Shown here one piece after another: positions 33,476 to 40,983 of a stretch of DNA of 64,000 nt (its first letter is position 1; each line of letters begins with the position of its first letter). The position numbers were made by a program, and so were the translations under genes. The notes under the pieces are model-generated. The model was not told where the DNA came from. It did not search any database and worked only from the letters and a program-made list of their open reading frames with translations. This stretch comes from UBA6168 sp041163745. GTDB lineage: Bacteria; Bacteroidota; Bacteroidia; Chitinophagales; Saprospiraceae. The stretch lies in contig JBEAQU010000049.1 in NCBI GenBank assembly GCA_041163745.1, positions 1-64,000 of the forward strand. The letters run 5' to 3'.

Positions 33476-34590
33476 ACACTTTGCGTCATTTGCTACTGAA
33501 GGAATTCCGGCAGATATTCCGGAATCCAGCCATCCTCCGGATGATCCTGGTCATGCCGGTCGTGCAGCTGTTGGTTTTTCCCTTGGCTGCGGATTACGAG
33601 GTCCGGAACATCCGGCTGGCGGTGGTCGACCAGGACGGGTCCGATTATTCCCAAACGCTTCGGTCCCGCATCGCCGCATCCGGCTATTTCAAGGCGGTGT
33701 ATGTCGGTCCGGTGTTCGAGGAAGGGTTCCGGTTGTTGGAGCGGGACGGCGTGGACCTGGTGTTGGAGGTGCCGGCAGGATTCGAGCGCTCGATGGTGCG
33801 GGAGCAGGCGGGGTCTTTGGCGGTCTCCATGCATGCCGTCAACGGGGCGAGGGCGGCGGTGGGTGGTGTCTATCTGGGCCGAATCCTGGCGGCCTTCAAC
33901 CGGGAGATCCGGTCGGAATGGCAATTCCCCTCCGTGGGGCGGGGGGAAGGCATTTCGGTTTCCGTCCGGTACTGGTACAACAGGTTCATGAACTATCGGA
34001 TTTTCATGGTGCCGGCGATCCTGGCCATCCTGGTGACCATGGTCGGTGTGTACATGTGTTCCCTGAACATTGTCAAGGAGAAGGAAGTCGGAACGATCGA
34101 GCAGATCAATGTCAGCCCGGTTCGGAAATATCAGTTCATCCTCGGCAAGTTGCTGCCATTCTGGCTCATCGGCGTCTTCGTCTTCACCTTGGGTTTGCTG
34201 CTGGTGGCCCGGCTGATCTATGGCATCGTACCGGCCGGAAGCCTGGCCCTGCTGTACGCCTATCTGGGGCTGTACCTGGTGGCTGTGCTGGGAATCGGCC
34301 TCCTCATCTCCACCTATTCGAACACGCAGCAGCAGGCCATGTCGCTGGCCTTCTTTTCCACCATGATCTTCATCCTGATGAGCGGGCTGTTCACACCGGT
34401 GGAGAGCATGCCCGGCTGGGCACAGGGGATGGCCCGGCTTAATCCTGTCACCTATTTCATCGAGGTGATGCGGCTGGTGGTGGTCAAGGGGAGCACATTC
34501 GCCGACATCCGCCGGCATTTCGCCGTCATGGCTGTATTTGCGGTCGTCATCAACGCCTGGGCAGTGCTTCATTACCGGAAAACAAGCTGA
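33472..34590 (+). CDS. ABC-2 type permease (YbhR-like)
   Basis: 372 residues, paralogous to the preceding permease. It starts MNTLRHLLLKEFRQIFRNP, has an extracytoplasmic loop (about 45-180), then helices with NIVKEKEVGTIEQINVSPV (coupling segment) and STYSNTQQQAMSLAFFSTM. The ATG at 33472 overlaps the previous stop (ATGA), so the two permeases are made together. It is the last gene of the efflux operon. Confidence 0.92.
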   Translation: MNTLRHLLLKEFRQIFRNPAILRMILVMPVVQLLVFPLAADYEVRNIRLAVVDQDGSDYSQTLRSRIAASGYFKAVYVGPVFEEGFRLLERDGVDLVLEVPAGFERSMVREQAGSLAVSMHAVNGARAAVGGVYLGRILAAFNREIRSEWQFPSVGRGEGISVSVRYWYNRFMNYRIFMVPAILAILVTMVGVYMCSLNIVKEKEVGTIEQINVSPVRKYQFILGKLLPFWLIGVFVFTLGLLLVARLIYGIVPAGSLALLYAYLGLYLVAVLGIGLLISTYSNTQQQAMSLAFFSTMIFILMSGLFTPVESMPGWAQGMARLNPVTYFIEVMRLVVVKGSTFADIRRHFAVMAVFAVVINAWAVLHYRKTS

Positions 34591-34628
34591 ACAGCCCGCG
34601 AGACGCTTTTGCTCCTGCTGCACATTCC

Positions 34629-34659
34629 TTGGTTTGTCGGTCGCAATCTCCTAACTTTG
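34629..34659 (+). promoter_or_regulatory. Predicted promoter TTG-N20-TAACTTTG
   Basis: TTG at 34629-34631 and TAACTTTG (34652-34659, full match to TAnnTTTG) precede the secreted hypothetical gene at 34788 and separate it from the efflux operon. Confidence 0.5.
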
Positions 34660-34787
34660 AAAGAGGCCCGTCACCGGTCGGCCGTTGCGGCCGGAACCGT
34701 CCTTTCCTGAGGTACGAGACAAACCAAGTGGTTGGCGCGTATGATGCGTATCCGCCACGTTTGTCGAAGAAAACACAAACAGCTCCC

Positions 34788-35813
34788 ATGGTCAAGCACT
34801 TTCTCCCTGTGTCCCGACCGTTCCTGGCCGTCCTAAATGCCTGCTTGGCGGTGCTGCCACTTTCCCTGGAGGGGCAGTCGGGTGGCAATCCGTTGGAACA
34901 AAAGCTGATGGAATCTGTCTGGCGGTATTCCTACACCTTGCATGCCAGTTCCAACACCGTATTGCACCGAGCGGACCAGGATTATGCCTTTTTCCTGTAT
35001 TTTCGGTACGACCATACCTATCGGGAATCCCTGCAAGGGGTGGTGGTAGCGGGAACCTGGTCGATGGAAGACCGCATACTTTCCTATCCGTTCCAGCATG
35101 TCGACCGTTTCGAGGTGGTTGTCTTGAATGCGACGATGCTGGTGCTGGAATTCACCCAACGGAACAGCAGAGGGGTTTTTCAGTACCATTTCGTGCGGGT
35201 GGCCCCGGGGGACAACCCCTTCACGAGGCCTGCCAACGAGTTGCCGACCGTCCTGGTGGAAGCGGAGGCGGAAGCGCTTGTCCTGTCGGACCAGCCGCTG
35301 ACCAGGTCCTGGCGGCGCTGGCGTCGGCGGGAACGGCTCCGGCAGCGCCCGCCGGCGGCTCCGCCCATGCTCATCAACATCGAATTGAACGGTGGGGGGT
35401 ATTTCGGTGGTATCGATCCGGTTTTCAGGAATTTCACCCATATCAAGACCGACGGGCGGGTGATCCGGGAATTCAAGAGCCAGCACCAGCCCCTCCTGGT
35501 CGTCCGTCAGAACATTTCCCGAGACGAGCTGGAGGCATTTGCGGAGTATGTCGCCAAGGAAGGATTTTTCGAGATGGAGCGCTTGTATGATTGCCGGGAC
35601 CCTGCCTGCCAGGCCAGGAAATCGGAATCGCCCACCCCGATTCCACTGCGTTTGTCCGTCACTTATGGTCGGCGGAAGCATGTCGTCACCATTTCCATTT
35701 TCGGGGATGACGATACCAGGCGACGGTATGTGGACTATCCGGAGGCCCTGGACCGCATCATCGGCACGATTGGGAAGATGGCCCAGGCCAGGGAAGGCAT
35801 GGTCGTGAAATGA
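34788..35813 (+). CDS. Secreted protein of unknown function
   Basis: 341 residues. A signal-like N-terminus (VSRPFLAVLNACLAVLPLSLEGQ) is followed by an N-terminal lipocalin-like region (FFLYFRYDHTYRESLQGVVV, GTWSMEDRILSYPF). A basic linker SWRRWRRRERLRQR leads to a C-terminal half (INIELNGGGYFGGIDPVFRNF; ISRDELEAFAEYVAKEGFFEME). The second half recalls the small domains found in uncharacterised Bacteroidota lipocalin/'fasciclin-like' secreted proteins, but I recognise no family. It is convergent with the amylase gene (19 nt apart). Confidence 0.6.
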   Translation: MVKHFLPVSRPFLAVLNACLAVLPLSLEGQSGGNPLEQKLMESVWRYSYTLHASSNTVLHRADQDYAFFLYFRYDHTYRESLQGVVVAGTWSMEDRILSYPFQHVDRFEVVVLNATMLVLEFTQRNSRGVFQYHFVRVAPGDNPFTRPANELPTVLVEAEAEALVLSDQPLTRSWRRWRRRERLRQRPPAAPPMLINIELNGGGYFGGIDPVFRNFTHIKTDGRVIREFKSQHQPLLVVRQNISRDELEAFAEYVAKEGFFEMERLYDCRDPACQARKSESPTPIPLRLSVTYGRRKHVVTISIFGDDDTRRRYVDYPEALDRIIGTIGKMAQAREGMVVK

Positions 35814-35832
35814 GTATCGATGACGGGTTCGT

Positions 35833-38800
35833 TCACGGGAAACAACTTGCCGGGGTGATGGTCAGGACTCCGCCTGGTTGGATTTCGAAAGATTCCATCA
35901 GGGTCGCCACCGATCCCATCCTGAATTCGACGACGGCATCGGGGCCGATGCTGCCCTGGGCAAGGATCTCCCCGTTCGCCGCATAGACACCGCTGTCGAT
36001 GGTGGCGGCGGAAAGCGTCAGTGTCTGGGCACAGAAGATTTTCAGCTGATAATCCTCCGTCTCGCCGGACGGCAGGACAGTCTGGCAGCCGTCCGCAGCG
36101 GTCAGGGTCTGGTTGCTGCTTCGAAGGCGGATGGCATAGGTACCGGTGTCCAGCTGGCCCGGAATGGTGAGCAGGAAGGACGCGGTGTCGTTGCCGGGAA
36201 CATAGCCCAGGTTGAAAAACTCACCTGCATCCCGGAAGGAGCCGTTGCGGTCCAGGTCCATGTACAGGGCCACATGCAGACCTTGGTTGCCGGAACGGAT
36301 GAGGAGGGGATAGGTCTCCCCCAGCTGGACGGCGGGGCCATCCGGATAAGCGGTATGGTTCTGTGTGTTTGCGGAGCAGCCGCTTTCCTGCTGCTGATAA
36401 CCGGCCAGGGAGAAACCGTCGATGAAATGGCCGTCGGTGCAAGCCAGATCATATCCCGGCAGGAGGCAGCATCCCGTCGGAAGGACCAGTTGGATGGGGT
36501 TGCCGGGGTGGAGGGACCAGCAATCCGGACGGGCTGCCAGTCGGACGGCCACATGGTAGGTTCCGGCGGCAAGTTGTCCGAAATGAGGATCAGCTTGCCA
36601 CGTCAGGCCGCTGTCTACGCTGTATTCCAGGTCGAAGAGGGCGGAGGAGGCCTGCACCGTCACGCTCCCGGTGGCGGGAAGCAGGCAGGCCGGATGTACG
36701 ACCGTGATCGAATCCGTTGTCGGAGGGGCGCAGAATCCGGGCAGAAAAGTGCCGGTGAAGCAACTGTCGGGCAGGGGGAGGAAATCAGTAGGATGCGGGA
36801 TCCAAACGGAATCCTGACAGCCGGGCATCAGCCCTTCCTCCCAGTTGCGGCAGTCCGTCCAGTCCGAAGAGCCGCCGTTGCTGGTCCAAACCGGAAGGAG
36901 GTTCCGGGCAGGAGGAAGCGCCGAAGGTAATTGGGCGGGAGCGGAATAGGTCATCTTGAGCCAGCATTTCTGACCGGGGGTGTCATCGGTCAGGTTTCGG
37001 ATTTTCATCGTTACCCAGCCGGTTTCGGCCGGAACGAACGATCCGGTGAGCGAATCCAGCAGGAGGGTGTCGGCATGAAGCGATTCCCCTTGGCGGTTAT
37101 GGAAGGAGAGAAGCAGCGCTTCGCCTGGCGACCCCGGGAAGAGCGAATAGGATACGGTCGAGCCGGCGGCGGGAAAGATCTTGCCGACGACCCGGCTGTT
37201 GGTGGAATGGTCCGGGGTGCGTCCGCCCTGACCCAAGGAGGCGCAATGGCTGTCACCGAGATCGTCCTCCATCTCCCATTCCTGGGTGGTGGGGATGGGA
37301 GGGTTGGCATGTTGGAGAATCTGGACGGAGTCGGGGCCCCAGATGGCATAGCCGTGGTAATGTGCTCCATGGTCGGCATATTGCCCGCTGTAGGAGAAGG
37401 AAGGATACCCGACTGCGCGCACTTTGATATTGACGCGGTTGGCCGTCCCGCCGCCGGAAGGGCCGAGCACGGTCGTGGTGGTGGAAAACCCGCCGGAATG
37501 GTCGCGCAGGACCGTTCCGATGGGGAAATCGGTATCCACCCACACGTCCTGGTCGGTCGTCCAACTGTCGGTTATGCCGATGATGGCCCTGCCGCTGCGT
37601 TCGATGACGAGGATGTCATCGTTGTTGTTGCTGGCGGTCACATTGTTCCAGAGCGAAGGTAAGTTGCTGGGGACGCGGTAGTCTCCGGCCTTGAACCGAA
37701 GGGCTCCGTGACAGCGCATGATGTTAGCCAGGTCCTGGTGGACTGGCAGTTCCGTGCTGTCTGTGGGCCGGTGGGTCCATCGACGGCCGGTATTGGCGAT
37801 GTTGAAGAGGTCTTCGAAGAAAATCTGCGGGTTGCCGTCCATGGCACATATGGCGGCGTAGGCAGCGCCGAGCCGGGGTTCCCTGATATCGACGTGGGGG
37901 GAAAGCTCCTGGCTGTTGTTCCAGCCGTTGATGTTGCCCAGGGAATCGGTGGCGGGCCGATAGGTGTCATGATTGTTGACGAAAGGTACGGTGCGGTGGA
38001 TTCGGACATTGTTGCTGTCGACATACCGGAACCCTTGCTGGGCACCGGGCAGGTTGCCCATGTCGTAGCCACCGTTTCCATGGATCATGCCATAGATGCC
38101 GCCGTTGGCATCGAAGGCGCGGAGGTTGAAGTCGAAGGTTCCGGAGCGTCCCTGCACCGCGGCGGACCAGGCGTCGAGTTCGGACGTCCCGCCCACCCAT
38201 TCGCCGACGGCGAACATTTCGTTTCCACCGTTTGCCCATTGTGCCTGTTGTTGCATGTTGTAGAGGAAATCCTCTGATACGAAGGGCGGGAAATGCTTGA
38301 CGGCATCTATGCGGACCCCGTCGAAGCCGAGTTGTTTCTTGTACCAGACCAGCCACTCCCGGGTATGTTTGCGCATGTAACCGTTGTTCGGGCCGATGCC
38401 GCCGTTGCCATAGGGAGCGTAGGCGGATTGGTCGGGGTTGTAGGTTGCGTTGCTGCTGTTACCGTAGGCATCGTCATAGTAGCACACATCCGGTCCGAAC
38501 GCCTGCCAGCACCAGGCGTCCGCGGAAGCGTTGCAGAGCCCGACGGAGCAACTGTGGGCAAGGTTGGGGTGGAAGTTGGGATGGTTCTTCGGAAAGCGGC
38601 CGGTCCGGGAAAGATAATCCGTTTCGGACTGGTCGGTGGCAGGTGAAGCGTAGGAGGCATACCGGAAGTTTTTCCAGGTGTCGGTGCAGGGCACTGTCGG
38701 TGCGGCGGGGTCCTGTCCGCCGCTGCCATTGTCGCTGCCGGCACCGATGACATGGTTGGGTACGATGTCCTGTATCACTTCAATCCCGTTCGCATGCAGC

Positions 38801-39198
38801 ACGGCGACCATGCGTAGCAGCTCGTCCTTCGTACCTAGGCGGGTACTGTCGCTTCCTTTCTGGAACTTGTCTCCCAGGTCGTAATGGTCGAACGGGGCAT
38901 ACCCGACGACTCGTCCGTTGTTCTTGACGGAAGGCGGTATCCAGACGGCATCCACTCCCATGGAGCGGAGCCGGGGTGCAAGGTCTGTCAGGTAGTTGGC
39001 CCAGCCGTAAGGATAATGGTTGTTCCAGTAGTCCCACCAGAATCCCTGCAGCACGACCTTCTTCACCTGAGACTCCTGTGCGGCCGATCGGAAGGCACCG
39101 GGACCGGTGAGGACCAGAAGGACTAACAGGGTCAGGTGGAAACGGAGAAGGGGCGTCGACAAGGGCCCGGAACAGGGGAATTCGGATGACAGTCGCAT
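35833..39198 (-). CDS. Secreted multi-domain alpha-amylase (GH13) with GEVED and C-terminal surface-sorting-like region
   Basis: 1121 residues from the ATG at 39198. After a signal peptide the GH13 barrel runs from about 45 to 500: VPNHV region, nucleophile Asp298 (GFDGVRIDAV), acid/base Glu333 (FAVGEW), and Asp411 (FVNNHD). Then follow a beta-rich C domain, a Cys-containing module (WTDCRNWEEGLMPGCQDSVW), a SprB-like stretch (PATGSVTVQASSALFDLEYS) and a GEVED-type domain (YMDLDRNGSFRDAGEFFNLG...GETEDYQLKI). The protein ends in a 3-coathanger-like tail (FEIQPGGVLTIT). It should hydrolyse alpha-1,4-glucans outside the cell. No standard T9SS type-A tail is seen. Confidence 0.88.
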   Translation of the reverse strand: MRLSSEFPCSGPLSTPLLRFHLTLLVLLVLTGPGAFRSAAQESQVKKVVLQGFWWDYWNNHYPYGWANYLTDLAPRLRSMGVDAVWIPPSVKNNGRVVGYAPFDHYDLGDKFQKGSDSTRLGTKDELLRMVAVLHANGIEVIQDIVPNHVIGAGSDNGSGGQDPAAPTVPCTDTWKNFRYASYASPATDQSETDYLSRTGRFPKNHPNFHPNLAHSCSVGLCNASADAWCWQAFGPDVCYYDDAYGNSSNATYNPDQSAYAPYGNGGIGPNNGYMRKHTREWLVWYKKQLGFDGVRIDAVKHFPPFVSEDFLYNMQQQAQWANGGNEMFAVGEWVGGTSELDAWSAAVQGRSGTFDFNLRAFDANGGIYGMIHGNGGYDMGNLPGAQQGFRYVDSNNVRIHRTVPFVNNHDTYRPATDSLGNINGWNNSQELSPHVDIREPRLGAAYAAICAMDGNPQIFFEDLFNIANTGRRWTHRPTDSTELPVHQDLANIMRCHGALRFKAGDYRVPSNLPSLWNNVTASNNNDDILVIERSGRAIIGITDSWTTDQDVWVDTDFPIGTVLRDHSGGFSTTTTVLGPSGGGTANRVNIKVRAVGYPSFSYSGQYADHGAHYHGYAIWGPDSVQILQHANPPIPTTQEWEMEDDLGDSHCASLGQGGRTPDHSTNSRVVGKIFPAAGSTVSYSLFPGSPGEALLLSFHNRQGESLHADTLLLDSLTGSFVPAETGWVTMKIRNLTDDTPGQKCWLKMTYSAPAQLPSALPPARNLLPVWTSNGGSSDWTDCRNWEEGLMPGCQDSVWIPHPTDFLPLPDSCFTGTFLPGFCAPPTTDSITVVHPACLLPATGSVTVQASSALFDLEYSVDSGLTWQADPHFGQLAAGTYHVAVRLAARPDCWSLHPGNPIQLVLPTGCCLLPGYDLACTDGHFIDGFSLAGYQQQESGCSANTQNHTAYPDGPAVQLGETYPLLIRSGNQGLHVALYMDLDRNGSFRDAGEFFNLGYVPGNDTASFLLTIPGQLDTGTYAIRLRSSNQTLTAADGCQTVLPSGETEDYQLKIFCAQTLTLSAATIDSGVYAANGEILAQGSIGPDAVVEFRMGSVATLMESFEIQPGGVLTITPASCFP

Positions 39199-39433
39199 GG
39201 CTGAAGGGTTTGCCGCAGGATATGGGTGATGGATGACAGCATTGTACAGACCGCTGTTCCTGCCGGTTGTCCGGCGGGACGTCGGATTCCTGTGTCTGAT
39301 TATATCGTATTCGCCATGCAAATATGGTCATATGTTTGCGTTTATGAATTAGATGCGGATTAAAATGTGGCGAAGGAGGTTTGTTTCGACGTGATTGAGA
39401 CCACGGCGAGGGAGTGGGCAGGGAGGGGCGTCG

Positions 39434-39755
39434 GGCGCAAGCCCAATTGCCTTGCATGTGCTTCAAAAGGACGCCCGTTCGCTGCCCTGGTGACAGATTG
39501 GTCCGTATCCGTGCCTGTTCCCCGTTTGGTAGGGAGGATGGGGTATGCAGGTTTATGGGATTTGTCCGGCTACGGGTGTTTTCTGATCATTTGACGGGTG
39601 GCTGGTTGTGTATTCCTTCGGTTTATCATGACGGAGGGGTGTTCCTCGCTTCGCAGGGAGGATGCGGGGGGGGATTTGTCTAGGGGATAGGCAGGTGGCT
39701 TCCTGAAGCGGAGAAACGACCGGCCGAGCAGTTTGGGCGGTAAAGTGTATTGCGT
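39434..39755 (-). repeat. Diverged, reversed copy of repeat family R2
   Basis: Read on the minus strand it has, in family order, CATCCTCCCTGCGAAGCGAGG (about 39664-39644), then CATCCTCCCTACCAAACGGGG (about 39540-39520), and a right terminus AATTGGGCTTGCGCCCGACG (about 39446-39427) that resembles the R2 terminus. Spacing between blocks agrees with the full copies. The left end is uncertain. The rest of the 570-nt gap (39199-39768) holds only the amylase promoter region, with CATATTTG on the minus strand near 39320. Confidence 0.45.
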
Positions 39756-39768
39756 CCGGAGTCGATTG

Positions 39769-40659
39769 TCAGGATTGGCGCAGGTTGTCCACGAAGGAGA
39801 TGGCATCGAACAGGCTGGGGAGGATGGTCGTTCCGTCCGGCACCTTGACCGGGTGGGCGGCCACGAGGTAACCTGTGAGCAGCAGGTGGCTGCTGGGGGC
39901 CGCTTTCTGCAGGTTTTCGAGGTAACGTTGCACCGGTTCCCGGTTGAATGTTTCGGAAAGGATGGTGAACACGTAGTGAGGGTGAAGGATCTGGCAGGCA
40001 TCGCTCAAATCCACCAATGCGAGATTGGGCCCAAGGTTGATTGCCTGGAAGCCCCGCTTCCGGATGAGGAACTGCATGAATAGGAGACTCAGTTCCTGTT
40101 GTTCGTCCCTGGGCAGGTACAGCAGGAAGCGAGGGGTCTTCTTGTTGGTGTCCAGCGGTAGTTGCTCGATGGCTGCGATCAGCTTGTTGCGGATGAGCAG
40201 GGTGATGAAATTCTCCTGTATCGGTTTGACGGAACCGGTCAGCCAGAGCAGGCTCAGTTTTTCCATGAAAGGATAAATCACCTGCAGCATGGTTTCCTCG
40301 AAGCCCAGCTGGTCGATGTGCGTGTCCAGGATTCGGGAGAACTTGTATTCGTCCATCTCGATGACGGACAACGTGAGGATATCCAGCTCCGTATCCAGGC
40401 CGATCCGGATGTCACTGACCGTGCTGGCCTTTTCCGCTATGTCCTCCTTTGACATCGCCGCGATCTTGGAAATCTTGAAACCATGGCGGTTGAGGAGGGC
40501 GATGTTCAGGAGCAGCTGCAGGTCCGCGTCCTCGTAATACCGGATGTTGGTTTCGGTACGCTTCGGCCTCAGCACACCATAGCGCTGCTCCCACATCCGG
40601 ATGGTGTGGCTTTTTATACCTGAAAGCTTTTCTAAATCGCTGATTGAATAAATTGCCAT
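39769..40659 (-). CDS. MerR family regulator with CarH-like but cobalamin-site-defective C-terminal domains
   Basis: 296 residues. The MerR HTH (IYSISDLEKLSGIKSHTIR...RYYEDADL) spans 3-72. It is followed by the helical bundle and Rossmann-like halves of CarH/LitR-type light or B12 regulators. In CarH the helical domain has WxxxEH and the Rossmann domain has ExHxxG for cobalamin. Here the corresponding places read W139...Q148-E149-N150 and D185-E186-Q187, so both histidines are lost. It probably senses something other than B12 or acts constitutively. In relatives such genes often control carotenoid synthesis, but none is nearby. Confidence 0.8.
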   Translation of the reverse strand: MAIYSISDLEKLSGIKSHTIRMWEQRYGVLRPKRTETNIRYYEDADLQLLLNIALLNRHGFKISKIAAMSKEDIAEKASTVSDIRIGLDTELDILTLSVIEMDEYKFSRILDTHIDQLGFEETMLQVIYPFMEKLSLLWLTGSVKPIQENFITLLIRNKLIAAIEQLPLDTNKKTPRFLLYLPRDEQQELSLLFMQFLIRKRGFQAINLGPNLALVDLSDACQILHPHYVFTILSETFNREPVQRYLENLQKAAPSSHLLLTGYLVAAHPVKVPDGTTILPSLFDAISFVDNLRQS

Positions 40660-40871
40660 CGCCGTTCAAAGTCGTTACGTCCCGCCAGCCAGTTATTTTA
40701 TCGATCGATTCGAAACTTACAAATATGTTCCTACGCAAGATTTCAGCATAGTGAAACAGGACAGCGGTAAAAAGGTTTATCCGACTCCTATATTTGCAGG
40801 CTGGATCCGGCACGCCGTCGGTTTGTCCTGGTAATCCGGGCACCTGGATGACATGACCGAAAGGTTGCCCC

Positions 40872-40900
40872 TTGCCGATTGGATTTTTTCCCTAACTTAG
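40872..40900 (+). promoter_or_regulatory. Predicted promoter TTG-N18-TAACTTAG
   Basis: TTG at 40872-40874 and TAACTTAG at 40893-40900 (one mismatch to TAnnTTTG) lie 84 nt before the T9SS cargo gene, in the divergent gap to the MerR gene (40660-40983), which holds no other gene. Confidence 0.4.
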
Positions 40901-40983
40901 CCACCTGAAAGTCCGCGGCGCCACCGACCTGCACCAGAAAGGACTTCCGTTGGAACCGTAGCAAAACTAACCGAAGACATCGT

